Below, in pieces: positions 10,067 to 18,662 of a stretch of DNA of 64,000 nt. The notes under the pieces were generated by a model, which did no database searches, had not been told where the DNA came from, and was given only the letters and a program-made list of their open reading frames with translations. Made by a program: the position numbers and the translations under genes. The DNA lies in the NCBI RefSeq assembly GCF_026262505.1, contig NC_067206.1, forward strand, positions 18,559,319 to 18,623,318, in the 5' to 3' direction. Each line of letters begins with the position of its first letter. Positions within the stretch are counted from its first letter, which is position 1. This stretch comes from Trichomonas vaginalis G3. Its lineage: Eukaryota > Parabasalia > Trichomonadida > Trichomonadidae.

Positions 10067-10073
10067 TCATTTC
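10067..10073 (+). promoter_or_regulatory. Initiator-like box TCATTTC
   Basis: Lies immediately upstream of the ATG at 10076, inside TGTCATTTCGG. It fits TCA(+1)YYW and supports that ATG rather than the upstream GTG at 10064. Confidence 0.4.
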
Positions 10074-10075
10074 GG

Positions 10076-10339
10076 ATGGTCAAGCAGCCAATCGCATTCG
10101 AGCACTTCGAAGAAGCCTTACGTTCCAAGGGAGAGGGTGTCTGGTGCAAGGCAGAGGTCATGAAACTCTACGAGCAGTACATCCTCAATGCCTGGGAGGA
10201 CAAATCGTCCTTGGATTGGCAATTCTACCAACTCCTCTGGGACGACCTCCTACGCAACTGGGATAACGAAAGAGTCCAATTCAAAGGTCGGGAACTAATT
10301 TTGCAAATTACCCTTAATTTAACATACTTATCCAAATAA
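10076..10339 (+). CDS. Small Trp-rich acidic protein
   Basis: 87 residues from ATG at 10076. Contains VKQPIAFEHFEEALRSKGEG and an aromatic stretch (WQFYQLLWDDLLRNW), probably an alpha-helical domain. Local GC is higher than in flanking host DNA. It is divergent from the polyproline gene with a 30-bp spacer carrying an initiator-like box. No family recognised. Confidence 0.5.
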   Translation: MVKQPIAFEHFEEALRSKGEGVWCKAEVMKLYEQYILNAWEDKSSLDWQFYQLLWDDLLRNWDNERVQFKGRELILQITLNLTYLSK

Positions 10340-10388
10340 ACACCTAAATTTACTTGGGGTTTCCCCCTAAAATAAAATTTTTTTACTC

Positions 10389-11099
10389 TTAGAACCACTC
10401 GAGGTTCTCCTTACGGTTGTTGAGCTTGTCACCGTCAATGTGTCTGACCCTCGTCTTCTTGTATGGATTTGGAACCCATTGCATACCGACAAGCCTTCCC
10501 ATGGAAATTGAACCGTAATTCCGAAGGTTAAGGTTCAAGTGTCCCAAGTTGTTGAGGACTGGGGTAAGAACCTTGCCTGTCTCCTTGTTCCGGATTTGGT
10601 ATGGGTAGGGTTGGGAAATTTCGTAAGCGTCATCGGCAACAAGGGTTGCCCAAACTTCCTCTTCTTCGTGTTTCTCTTCTTCATCTTCTTCCTCTTCTTC
10701 TTCGTGTTTCTTTTCTTCCTCTTCTTCCTCGACAATTCCTTCTTCAATTTGGTACTCACGAAGTACGGTGTTGCATGTTCTGTCCTTTCCGAGTACCTTC
10801 CAGATGGCGTCTATCTCTTCGAAGAAACGGTAGATGAGTCTGGCAAGGTCTCGGTTTTCTCTCTCGTAATTGCGCAAGGTTTCCGTGAAATCGTTCAGGC
10901 ATTTCTCATTGGAAGCTTGGTTCATGAGGACATCGGCTTTGAGATTGGTCATCTCTGTCATAAGACTACTTTGGAGAGTCTTAATGGTGTTTGTCAGATG
11001 AGCTTTCAATTGGGCAATTTGAATTTGAACTGGGCGCTTGTCTGGCAACCTTGAAAGGACATCTGCTATTGTGTTCGGCTTCGGTGCTTGTTCGGACAT
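10389..11099 (-). CDS. Coiled-coil protein with C-terminal NUMOD4/HNH-like endonuclease domain
   Basis: 236 residues from ATG at 11099. Residues ~25-115 look helical (coiled coil). Residues ~120-150 are an acidic run of Glu with Lys/His. From ~160 the pattern is that of NUMOD4-HNH proteins: YEISQPYPYQIRNKETGKVL, then a RLVGMQWVPNPYKKTRV stretch and VRHIDGDKLNNRKENLEW at the C terminus, matching the H-x-D-G-x-x-x-N-N-x-x-x-N-L-x-W signature. Such domains nick DNA in phages and large DNA viruses. The coiled-coil fusion suggests an oligomeric or virion-associated protein. Catalytic ability cannot be judged from sequence. Confidence 0.65.
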   Translation of the reverse strand: MSEQAPKPNTIADVLSRLPDKRPVQIQIAQLKAHLTNTIKTLQSSLMTEMTNLKADVLMNQASNEKCLNDFTETLRNYERENRDLARLIYRFFEEIDAIWKVLGKDRTCNTVLREYQIEEGIVEEEEEEKKHEEEEEEDEEEKHEEEEVWATLVADDAYEISQPYPYQIRNKETGKVLTPVLNNLGHLNLNLRNYGSISMGRLVGMQWVPNPYKKTRVRHIDGDKLNNRKENLEWF

Positions 11100-11101
11100 C
11101 G

Positions 11102-11110
11102 AAAAAATGA
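11102..11110 (-). promoter_or_regulatory. Initiator-like box TCATTTTTT (minus strand)
   Basis: On the minus strand this sequence lies 3-11 nt upstream of the ATG at 11099 and fits TCA(+1)YYW. Confidence 0.4.
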
Positions 11111-11131
11111 TGTGGTTTGAGAATGGCGGTT

Positions 11132-11716
11132 TTACTTCAAAAAGCTTGTTATGACAGTTATGTCATACAACAAGTTTAAAATAATATCTTGTTCTTCTTC
11201 TGAACGTTTGTTGTCTCTTCCGATAAAAGTTTGGAACATGAGAACCAAAAAACGTTTTTTGAGATTGCGGAAGAGTTCAGGCAAACGTTCATATTCCGGA
11301 TATGTTGGGAGCAGTTCGAAACATCTGAGCTGACTTTCGGACAAAATTGGGACAATGTCAACAAATTCATCTTTGGTCGGACTGCTTGAAGGTAAGTCCC
11401 TTACATGTAAGTAGCTCTGGTAAAGTCTTCTCATTTCTGCTAACTTTTGGAGTATAGCTTCGTAGTTTAGAAGTTTTAATTTTAATTGTCTTATTCCACT
11501 CTTGACATCTAAACGGTAACTATCCATGAGGTCAAGAGTAGCTTTGGTAGCTTTAAGTGGAGCTATCTGTTCCTTGACTCCTGCAATTTTGGTTGCAATT
11601 GTGATTTGAGCTCCTTCAAGTTCGCCGTCTATGTCGTTCTCAACGTCTTCAACCATGGCTTGAAACTCTTCATCGGTCCATTGAGATTGGTGTGGGACGA
11701 ATTTAACTTGCTTCAT
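11132..11716 (-). CDS. Alpha-helical protein, unknown
   Basis: 194 residues from ATG at 11716. Residues 15-100 are rich in Glu, Leu, Lys and Ala with heptad-like spacing (KIAGVKEQIAPLKATKATLD), so probably a coiled coil. The C-terminal third is Leu/Phe-rich (LFRNLKKRFLVLMFQTFIG). Part of a minus-strand run with the HNH gene (32-bp gap) and the gene at 11745. No family recognised. Confidence 0.55.
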   Translation of the reverse strand: MKQVKFVPHQSQWTDEEFQAMVEDVENDIDGELEGAQITIATKIAGVKEQIAPLKATKATLDLMDSYRLDVKSGIRQLKLKLLNYEAILQKLAEMRRLYQSYLHVRDLPSSSPTKDEFVDIVPILSESQLRCFELLPTYPEYERLPELFRNLKKRFLVLMFQTFIGRDNKRSEEEQDIILNLLYDITVITSFLK

Positions 11717-11744
11717 TCAAAAAATGAAAAAAAAATGTTTTTAC

Positions 11745-12134
11745 TCAAAACGTTAAGGTTGACTGAACTGGTTGGATGTCGCCTTCACAGGTTATGTAGA
11801 ACGGCTGACCCGAGAAGTGAAGGAGAGACTGAATTGCCAATTTCATATGGGGTAGGGGGTTCTCCTTGTTTGGTATTTTTATCCAAGGACGTTTGTTTAG
11901 GAACTTAACAAGAGCTTCTCTTTTGGCGTCCTTTATGCCATCGAAAGGAGTGTTTTCTGGTATTTGAATTGGAATTCCAGTCGAAGTCTCGAGATTCAAG
12001 ACAGCCCTTCCAGAAATAGCGGTGAACTTGACCTTGGGCTTCATTACCCTGCGCAAGTACTGCTTAACAACTTCATTTATCTCTATAAGGTAAATTGCCT
12101 CGTCAAATCCTTCTGGCATTCCGAGTCCTTCCAT
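11745..12134 (-). CDS. 129-residue Maverick protein, unknown
   Basis: The frame extends upstream to a TTG, but the upstream residues are translated from the palindrome array at 12135-12381. The first ATG after it (12134; MEGLGMPEGFDEAIYLIEI) is the likely start. The protein has a mixed alpha/beta composition (VKFTAISGRAVLNLETSTGI; FLNKRPWIKIPNKENPLPHM). It diverges from the P/Q-rich gene at 12382 across the array. No family recognised. Confidence 0.5.
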   Translation of the reverse strand: MEGLGMPEGFDEAIYLIEINEVVKQYLRRVMKPKVKFTAISGRAVLNLETSTGIPIQIPENTPFDGIKDAKREALVKFLNKRPWIKIPNKENPLPHMKLAIQSLLHFSGQPFYITCEGDIQPVQSTLTF

Positions 12135-12381
12135 CCGACAGGAAAATATTTTCCCGACAACTGGAAAAACTTTTCCGGACAAAGGGAAAAATTTTTTCCG
12201 ACGACAGGAAGAACTCTTCCAGTTGTCCGTCCGTAAACCATTCAAATTTTCGAAAATTGAGAACTTTTTGGTCAAACTTCAGAAAAAGTTTTTCCTTCCG
12301 ACAGAAAAAGTTTTTCCTTCCGACAGAAAAAGTTTTTCCTTCCGACAGGAAAATATTTTCCATCCCACAGGACACAAACGA
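12135..12381. promoter_or_regulatory. Divergent intergenic region built of short palindromes
   Basis: Between two divergent Maverick genes, palindromic cores such as GGAAAATATTTTCC, GAAAAACTTTTCC, GGGAAAAATTTTTTCC and GAAAAAGTTTTTC recur about every 18-25 bp, separated by CCGACA or its variants. Three adjacent copies of TTCCTTCCGACAGAAAAAG-type sequence lie at about 12290-12350. The order and regular spacing suggest operator-like sites for a dimeric protein in a two-way promoter. No known regulator is assigned. Confidence 0.5.
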
Positions 12382-12966
12382 ATGTCCCACGTCCCACCAA
12401 CCGAGTCCATTCCCAAACCAGAGGAACCGAAAGCTGCAGAACCACAACAGTCTCCTCAGCAACCTCAGTTCCAGCAAGTACCTCCGATTTACTACCAATT
12501 TCCACCTCAAGGTTACTACCCACCACAAGGCTTCCCGAACTACCCTCCTCTGCCTATGCCTTACTTCCCCAACCCTTGGATGTTCCAGCAAGCTCCACCC
12601 CAGCAATTCCAATCTCAATCTCAATCGAAGAGAGACCAAGAGTTCGAAGAAGGTCTGAACCGCTTACGCAAAGATTATGCCACAGCCCCTATGGAAGACG
12701 ACAGGCTTTCAGTCTCTTCCCTCAAATCGACCGATTCGACTCGTACCACAGATTCGGTTCGTGACCGTGAAGACTACCTCAAGCAGTCTGAGAGACTCTT
12801 CATCCTACAACCATTTACAGTTGGAGCTCTCAAGAACATGCGCAATTACGAAGGTCAGACACCAGCTGGAGACCGCAAAACAGACGTACTCGCAAGAGCC
12901 GTCCAGCTCGTCAAAACAAAGACTGAGATAGTCGACTTCATACTTGCAGCTTGCCCTTACAAGTAA
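12382..12966 (+). CDS. Proline/glutamine-rich Maverick protein
   Basis: ATG at 12382 (MSHVPPTESIPKPEEPKAAE), 194 residues; codons further upstream come from the palindrome array. Residues 20-85 are Pro, Gln, Tyr and Phe rich (QGYYPPQGFPNYPPLPMPYF), probably disordered. Residues 90-194 are charged and helical with a Ser/Thr/Asp cluster (SSLKSTDSTRTTDSVRDRED) and end ILAACPYK. No family recognised; composition fits a virion or assembly protein. Confidence 0.55.
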   Translation: MSHVPPTESIPKPEEPKAAEPQQSPQQPQFQQVPPIYYQFPPQGYYPPQGFPNYPPLPMPYFPNPWMFQQAPPQQFQSQSQSKRDQEFEEGLNRLRKDYATAPMEDDRLSVSSLKSTDSTRTTDSVRDREDYLKQSERLFILQPFTVGALKNMRNYEGQTPAGDRKTDVLARAVQLVKTKTEIVDFILAACPYK

Positions 12967-12994
12967 AAAAATAAACAATTACGAATTAAACTTT

Positions 12995-13195
12995 TTACTC
13001 TTTCTTTTCTGAGTTGTTTAGAGCTGGTTTCTCTTGTAGGAACCTTTCGTACTCTTCCATGGTCATGTAATTGCGAATTTTGTACGCAATTCCAGGTTCG
13101 TTGTTTTTGAACCTGATGTATGTAACGCTTCCATCCTCCTCAGGGAAGTAAGCTGTTAACATCTGACCAAGTTTTCTCGGTGACTCGGAGCTCAT
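12995..13195 (-). CDS. 66-residue protein, unknown
   Basis: ATG at 13195. Contains LTAYFPEEDGSVTYIRFKNN and NYMTMEEYERFLQEKPALNN, a compact alpha/beta composition. Starts downstream of AAAAAGTGACATTTTT in the sense direction. Convergent with the P/Q-rich gene. Unknown function. Confidence 0.5.
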   Translation of the reverse strand: MSSESPRKLGQMLTAYFPEEDGSVTYIRFKNNEPGIAYKIRNYMTMEEYERFLQEKPALNNSEKKE

Positions 13196-13235
13196 AAAAA
13201 TGTCACTTTTTAAATGTTAAGTTTTTAGTCTTATT

Positions 13236-13430
13236 TTACCCTTTGTTTACCCTTTGTTTGTCAAGGTAGTATTGGAGTGCAATTTCTCCAAATTCTCTGT
13301 GTCGGAGTTCTTCAGCATTTTCCAAGGTGTACCTGGAGAACTCAAAGAAGTTGTCAAGAAGATATTGCCATGCTGCTCTTCTGAGTTCGTCGGTATTTTG
13401 GAAGTGTTGCACCTTCGAGTCTTCGGACAT
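13236..13430 (-). CDS. 64-residue helical protein, unknown
   Basis: ATG at 13430. Largely alpha-helical (DELRRAAWQYLLDNFFEFSR; LENAEELRHREFGEIALQYY). An initiator-like TCATTTTTTT lies directly upstream on the minus strand (13432-13441). Possibly co-transcribed with the 66-residue gene at 12995. No family recognised. Confidence 0.5.
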   Translation of the reverse strand: MSEDSKVQHFQNTDELRRAAWQYLLDNFFEFSRYTLENAEELRHREFGEIALQYYLDKQRVNKG

Positions 13431-13431
13431 G

Positions 13432-13441
13432 AAAAAAATGA
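13432..13441 (-). promoter_or_regulatory. Initiator-like box TCATTTTTTT (minus strand)
   Basis: Immediately upstream of the ATG at 13430 in the sense direction; fits TCA(+1)YYW. Confidence 0.4.
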
Positions 13442-13601
13442 CACTTTTTCAGCAAAAATAATGTTTAGGTGAAGTGGTGAGATCTCACCTGTTTTTTCAC
13501 CTCTTTTCTCACCTCTTGAATTTGTCATGAATTTTCCCGAAATAAAAAATAAAGTTAGTTTTATTTTTATTTATTTTTTTATCCGGAATATAAAGACAGA
13601 T

Positions 13602-14487
13602 ATGTCAACAACAGAGAACACAACAACAGTTATAGTCCATGAAGCCATAAATGAAGAATATGAGTACATACAGTTTAACAAACAACTCCGTCTCATTCGT
13701 TCGGTCAAAGACGATATGTACCAAATGCAAAGTATTTTGACAGCATGTTTTGCTCCAGATACTAAGCTTCCTAAAGACTGGTTTAGGAACCAAAGCACAC
13801 AAGAACTTTTGAGCGAAGCACAGCGAGACATACTTTTTTCTGAAAACAGTGAAGAACAGCGAGTAGGTAAAAAACCCCAGTCGCCAAAACTCTATGAAAA
13901 TCGTGAAGAACAGCGAGTAGGTAAAAAACCCCAGTCGCCAAAACTCTATGAAAATCGTGAAAAATTGCCAAACGGTTTGAGAGGATATTATGTACATAGA
14001 CTTCTTGTAAATGCTGTTGCAATGTGGGCTTCGCCTCGTTATGCATGGCATGTTTACAGACTTCTTGACGAAATTCATAGACAAGAACGTGAAGAGCTAG
14101 AGAACAAGCTTGAAGCAAAAGACAAAAGCATTCAGAAAAGAATACCAGTTCGTACCAAAAGTAAGGAAAAGAATATAAGTATATGATTTATACTGAAGAG
14201 ATGGAAAATGAAGAAGACAGAGATATGGTTATGTTGCATTTAGTCAGAAGAAACAACAAAAGCTTTTACGACCTTGCTAAGATTTACAAATCTGACAGAA
14301 ATTGGTTCTATCGCGAAAAACTTACCGATTCAATGACCCAAATGAAGATGTGAAACAAATAGTTCAAGATACGTTACCTCAAACACACTATGATATGAAA
14401 GGTTGTACAATACTTACATTCAAAAAGATTTGCCATTGTTAAAGGAAAAAATAACAGAGTATTTACAACTTCAAAACAAGTAGAGTA
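13602..14487 (+). pseudogene. KilA-N domain protein, frameshifted
   Basis: Likely start MSTTENTTTV at 13602; an upstream ATG at 13527 would add a poor AT-rich leader. After DWFRNQSTQELL and an internal duplication, GLRGYYVHRLLVNAVAMWAS then RYAWHVYRLLDEI gives the G-x-Y-V-H ... W-x-S core of KilA-N DNA-binding domains, common in large DNA viruses and trichomonad Mavericks. The first frame ends at 14186. Coding-like sequence continues in another frame from ATG 14183 (EENEEDRDMVMLHLVRRNN-like, to 14353), then again (QIVQDTLPQTHYDMKGCT) and once more to about 14487. So the C-terminal part is broken by about three shifts. Probably a regulatory or replication DNA-binding protein. Confidence 0.65.
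13851..13958 (+). repeat. Exact 54-bp tandem duplication in the KilA-N gene
   Basis: Bases 13851-13904 repeat at 13905-13958, duplicating 18 codons (EEQRVGKKPQSPKLYENR). It lies just before the conserved KilA-N core and keeps the frame. The two copies are identical, so the event is recent. Confidence 0.9.
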
Positions 14488-14518
14488 AATGAACCATTTA
14501 TTTTTCAAGCTTGACTTT

Positions 14519-15381
14519 TTACAATTTGAACTTTGTTTGCGTAGATATGAATTCTGAAAGAAGTATGAGGGTCTTGTATGACTTTGTATTCTTCTTCCCA
14601 TAGTTCATGTCTGTCAAACTTACTGCCATGGACTCTTTCATAAGTTCCATGAAATCGTCTTCGGACAATCCGGGGAAAAGTACAATGTCAGTAAGTATTC
14701 TCTTTACATCCTTACTTAAACTCTTTGCTGTCTGTACACATATTACGACTGAAATGTTAAAGTGTCTGAGCTTCTTAAGAATTCGACACATATCTTGTTC
14801 TCTATTCTTTAACAAAGGATGAGAAGCAAAGTCATCTAAGATAAGAAGACATCTATGAGGGTAAGTCTTCCAATCGTAAGATTGCAATTTCTTCGAAATG
14901 TATTCTATCTCTTTCTGTTGTTTCTGAAGTGGTGTTTGTCTAATATTCTCTGCATTTCCTCATTTGGGTCTTTAAACTTAGAATTTATATACTCATTTAT
15001 AGCATTATACTTTAAAACTCTTCTTTGGTACTTCTTTATCCAATCTAACAACTCAGAGTCTTTTATACATACTAACTTAGACTTCTTTATAATACTTTGA
15101 ACGAATTGACGTTTGGTCAAATTGACCAGAAGTACTACAAATAACAACTAACTCATAGAATGGGTTCTTCTCATCTAGTTCTTGTTGTTTGTGCAGCCAT
15201 TTTAAGATAAGTGAAAGTCTTACCCGACCCAGGTGGTGGCAATTAGACCTGTTATACCATTCTGAGCAAATAAGAACTTGTCATGTATAGGTTTTATCTG
15301 AGCATTTTCTAACTTCCTCTTGTTCTTGTTTAAAACATTCTCAAATTTCTTGTCAATGTCAGCAAACTTTTTTTCTAACAT
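14519..15381 (-). pseudogene. Maverick packaging ATPase (A32/FtsK-HerA-like), frameshifted
   Basis: Start taken at ATG 15381; the longer frame overlaps the divergent gene at 15418. In pieces: NGITGLIA, then after a shift at about 15235 a Walker A PPGSGKTF, then a region broken near 15160, then an open piece 15147-14905 ending ILDKHHF, then, shifted, 14887-14519 with Walker B CLLILDDFAS and a sensor-like VVICVQTAKSL. The order matches A32/FtsK-like genome-packaging ATPases of Mavericks. The same gene begins intact at 63549. At least three frameshifts make this copy nonfunctional. In intact elements the ATPase would drive DNA into capsids. Confidence 0.75.
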
Positions 15382-15417
15382 ATTTTTAGAAAAATTAAAA
15401 TTTTTATCTTTTAGAAA

Positions 15418-15897
15418 ATGTCTAGCGATTTCGCTATCTATATTCGAGACAAACTTTTTGACAGCAAAACATCTGTCGACCATAAAATCTTACATAGTGT
15501 AAACAAGAAAGGTGAATTTGTTCTAAAGTTCTGTTTCTGGGAATATGACAAGAACCATAAAACATTACAAAGAGCAGTCTTAAAATTTGTCAATGACAGA
15601 CTTGTTGACAGAGATGACGCCTCTTGGAGAGATGAAGTCCAACAAAACTTCTTAGAATGCAAAGAAGACACATGCGCTGTTCTTGAAGATGAAATAGAAA
15701 ACAGAATAGAAGAGCTATTAAAGGACAAAGAACTTTTACAGAAATATGGTTCGGAGAAATTTGACATAACTCCACCAGAGAAGAAGAAGAAGAAAGAAAA
15801 GAAAGAGAAAAAAGTAGAAGAAAAGAAAGAAAAGAAAGTAGAAGAAGAGAAGAAAGAACCTGAACCAGTTCCAGAGAAAAAGAAATTTGACATGTAA
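15418..15897 (+). CDS. Lysine/glutamate-tailed Maverick protein
   Basis: 159 residues, ATG at 15418. Residues 1-60 look folded (FAIYIRDKLFDSKTSVDHKI; GEFVLKFCFWEYDKNHKT). Residues ~95-120 are acidic and helical. Residues 120-159 are low-complexity Lys/Glu (KKKKKEKKEKKVEEKKEKKV). Divergent from the packaging ATPase with a 36-bp spacer, convergent with the gene at 15914. No family recognised. Confidence 0.55.
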   Translation: MSSDFAIYIRDKLFDSKTSVDHKILHSVNKKGEFVLKFCFWEYDKNHKTLQRAVLKFVNDRLVDRDDASWRDEVQQNFLECKEDTCAVLEDEIENRIEELLKDKELLQKYGSEKFDITPPEKKKKKEKKEKKVEEKKEKKVEEEKKEPEPVPEKKKFDM

Positions 15898-15913
15898 AAA
15901 TAAAATTTTATTT

Positions 15914-16335
15914 TTAGAACATTTCTGGGTCAATGTCAATGTTCTCTTCCTCTTTAGGAGTAAACACACTGGCTTAGACTCTAAAATCTTTTTACCCAAT
16001 TTACCTTGAACTTCTACAACTTTAGACTCATAATATTCATAGTCGTCTGCTTTCTTTGGTTCATAAGGTATAACAAGTTTGTATGCTTTGCCTTCTTTAA
16101 GGTTTGAAAACCTTCTGTCAAAACTTTCTTTGACTGCTAACAAACCTTCTATGTCTAAGTCTTCAAATTTCGCACCATTTTTAGTCACAATAGCAAACTT
16201 AACTGGTTCGATGTTCCAAACTTTGCTGAATGAAGACTTTTCAAAATGGTAGAAGTAAACATTCAAATATGTGAATGGGTCTAGTTCTTCTTTAAGTCCT
16301 GACATGTACTTGTTTACTGAGATGAATTTTGTCAT
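15914..16335 (-). pseudogene. Maverick hypothetical protein, one frameshift
   Basis: ATG at 16335. About 120 residues read cleanly (YLNVYFYHFEKSSFSKVWNI; SFDRRFSNLKEGKAYKLVIP; KVVEVQGKLGKKI). A shift near 15972 then diverts the frame into the opposite strand of the neighbouring lysine-rich gene. In the other frame an acidic end (TPKEEENIDIDPEMF) closes at 15914-15916, just after the convergent neighbour's stop, and is the more natural C terminus. Alpha/beta composition; function unknown. Confidence 0.55.
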
Positions 16336-16370
16336 CTTTTCTATCGGATAAAAAAAATATTTTTTAAAAT

Positions 16371-17606
16371 TTACTCAGAAAAATTTTTCTTTGTATATAC
16401 ACCATTCTGAACATCTAAAAGACTTTTGACATTTGCCAAGAATGTACGTTTAGAAGCTGCCATATAACCATATTCTTGACAATATTGTTTATACGAATCG
16501 TACAATGACCTTTCATCTAATGACACAAAGTCAGTTTCATCTATGAACAGTTCATATACACTCTTGTTTGCTTCTAACAATGTTTGTCTCTCTTCGGTAT
16601 GTGGAATTTGTCTTGGATTGAACTTAGAAATATCTAATGTCATGAAATATGAGAACAAGTGGTTGTAAAAGTCAGATGTCAAAGTTTCTGCTAAGTCGTC
16701 AAAATATTCTGTATCTTGCATATGAGAATCTGACGTTCTGACAACTACATATCTTCTGTCAGAACTTTCTAACTTCATCGGAACAGTATTGTTTGAAACC
16801 ATAATGAAGTTTGCAACATTCTCACAAACTCTTTGGTCTTTATACTTTCTTTCAACAACTCCAACTTTGTCTGTTATAAGACTCTTCAAAGCATCTGAGT
16901 TCAAAACTTTTGTTGTATCTATACTTTGAAGTTCATTGCAAACTATAAGTTTCATATTCTCTATTGAGGAGTTAAACTTGCCACAGATGTTTTCTATGTT
17001 TGTCATATTCGGATTCGAATAACCTTCTAACAGTTTGCACAAAATATCTGTAAAGAATGTGTTCTTACCAGTTCCTTGTTTTCCAATTATAATGAGAGCA
17101 GTTTCATTTTTAGCACTTGGATGTTGTAAGATGTTTGCAAACCAACATAAGATATACTCATAGACTCTTTCGTTTCCATTGCATATAATTTCTTTGACAT
17201 GGTCTAACCAAGCTTCTATAATATTTTCTTTCCATTCTACTTGTTCATATTTATATCCAGTGAAGATAGAATAGAAGTTTGGAGAAGGTGTATAGAACTT
17301 TATACCTCGAACTGAAAAATCTTCTAACTTTGACAATAAGATATCCCAAGCATCTAACATCTTCATGCCAACTTGTACGACTTTTATTTTCTTAAGTTTC
17401 TGTCTACATTCTTGTTCTGAAACTATTGTTGCTCTTGGTTTGTTAAAGACTACATCCCATTCTTTCATGACATAACATTCTGGGGCAGAGTCAACATAAA
17501 TGACTAAACGTTTCAAATTCTCGACTGCTTTGTTATAGTCTCGAAATGGACACATATTTCTGAATGCTTGGAAGTCATAAAAATCTGAAACATCTATTCT
17601 GTACAT
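16371..17606 (-). CDS. Superfamily 3 helicase (D5-like)
   Basis: 411 residues from ATG at 17606. Walker A GKQGTGKNTFF at about 175, a Walker B-type strand IVCNELQS at about 220, motif C FIMVSNN at about 265, and an arginine-containing SSDRRYVVVR nearby, in the order expected of SF3 helicases of the poxvirus D5/DUF5906 group. The C-terminal ~70 residues (YDSYKQYCQEYGYMAASKRT) resemble the winged-helix tail of that group. The N-terminal region has no recognisable primase motif. SF3 helicases unwind virus or element origins and are known from virophages and polinton-like viruses. The frame is intact, unlike its neighbours. Probably acts with the polymerase at 7624. Confidence 0.8.
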   Translation of the reverse strand: MYRIDVSDFYDFQAFRNMCPFRDYNKAVENLKRLVIYVDSAPECYVMKEWDVVFNKPRATIVSEQECRQKLKKIKVVQVGMKMLDAWDILLSKLEDFSVRGIKFYTPSPNFYSIFTGYKYEQVEWKENIIEAWLDHVKEIICNGNERVYEYILCWFANILQHPSAKNETALIIIGKQGTGKNTFFTDILCKLLEGYSNPNMTNIENICGKFNSSIENMKLIVCNELQSIDTTKVLNSDALKSLITDKVGVVERKYKDQRVCENVANFIMVSNNTVPMKLESSDRRYVVVRTSDSHMQDTEYFDDLAETLTSDFYNHLFSYFMTLDISKFNPRQIPHTEERQTLLEANKSVYELFIDETDFVSLDERSLYDSYKQYCQEYGYMAASKRTFLANVKSLLDVQNGVYTKKNFSE

Positions 17607-17634
17607 TTTTATAAAAATAAAAAAAATATTTTTT

Positions 17635-18439
17635 TTATTCTTGACTTTGTTGTTGCATTTGTTGCATTTGTTGCATTTGTTGTTCTTGAGCTATTTGTTG
17701 TTGAAGTTGTTCTTGTAATACAATACTTTCACCAGTTGCATCTTCCAATTCGAAACTTTCTGCCGTCATTGACAAATACATAGGACATAAAAGTTTTACA
17801 GGAACAAAGTTTGCGTCAACTAATGTCAACGTTATACTTGCCAAAGTGTTTGAGTTCACTAAGGTTGAAAATTCTGCATTCGAATGAACAATAGGCAAAC
17901 CAGCAGAGAAAGTATTGTTATACGCATAAGTATCTTTTGGTCATAATAGTTTCTGTCAACATTCGAATAACACTTTGAACCTAAGTTTGAAACAATATAT
18001 AAGATTGGTGTGCTTAATGTCAATGGAATAGACATTCCTTGTATGACACCTTTTCCTGTTATAGGAAACTGTTGTAGTAAAAACCAGAAATAAGTTTTGT
18101 ATTATAGCTCATATCGTTTATAGTAAACTCAGTCGGACATCCAAACATAATGAAACCTGCTCTAGTTGCAGCACATGTTACACCCGTACTTAAAGTATTA
18201 AATAAGTCAACAAAACCTGTTGGTGGTATATCTGAGTAAGTATCTTCAAAGGAGTATTTTTTACCATTCACAACAATAAAGTCTTCTGGTGTCAAAAGAG
18301 CAAAACAGGCTTTAGTCGTCATTGTGTTTAAGGTTAGTTTACAATATCGTCCTTGAGGACTTTGTAAGTTTGTTGTTATAGAATTATATGACTCAGGGTT
18401 TTTAGTCGTAATAGTATAAACCATTATGTCTTCTGCCAT
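17635..18439 (-). pseudogene. Candidate minor capsid (penton-like) protein, frameshifted
   Basis: ATG at 18439. The first 126 residues (YTITTKNPESYNSITTNLQS; SYSDIPPTG-like turn-rich strands) end at a shift near 18062. A second piece (GMSIPLTLSTPILYIVSNLG) runs to about 17935. A third (IVHSNAEFSTLVNSNTLASI) ends in a Gln/Met repeat at 17635. Total length ~265 residues, strand-rich and Ser/Thr-rich. This and its position near the candidate major capsid gene suggest the single-jelly-roll minor capsid protein of Mavericks. Assignment is by context and composition only. Two frameshifts. Confidence 0.45.
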
Positions 18440-18660
18440 TTATATATATTTAAAAGTTTTTTCTGAAAGTGGAGAAGAACTTCATCTAAACTTTCACATG
18501 GCGTTTCTTGAAGTTCTCTGTCTAAGAAGTTCAAATATTTTGTAAAGACATAGAACTTTCCTTTGTCTACACGAACAAACAAAACAGGGTCTTTCATATC
18601 GTTCAAAAGTGTGTAAAGTCCTTTACATGAAATAAAGTCTATATTATTTTCTTCAAACAT
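18424..18660 (-). CDS. 78-residue protein, unknown
   Basis: ATG at 18660. Sequence NNIDFISCKGLYTLLNDMKD, then LFVRVDKGKFYVFTKYLNFL. Small alpha/beta protein. Its last 16 bp overlap the start of the candidate minor capsid gene on the same strand, so the two are probably one transcription unit. No family recognised. Confidence 0.5.
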   Translation of the reverse strand: MFEENNIDFISCKGLYTLLNDMKDPVLFVRVDKGKFYVFTKYLNFLDRELQETPCESLDEVLLHFQKKLLNIYKWQKT

Positions 18661-18662
18661 CT

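Noticed and set aside
10539..11054. 171-residue plus-strand ORF
   Set aside because: Antisense shadow of the acidic HNH gene (Phe/Leu runs from Glu codons).
12103..12639. Long minus-strand ORF opposite the P/Q-rich gene
   Set aside because: Antisense of 12382-12966 and the palindrome array; no domain.
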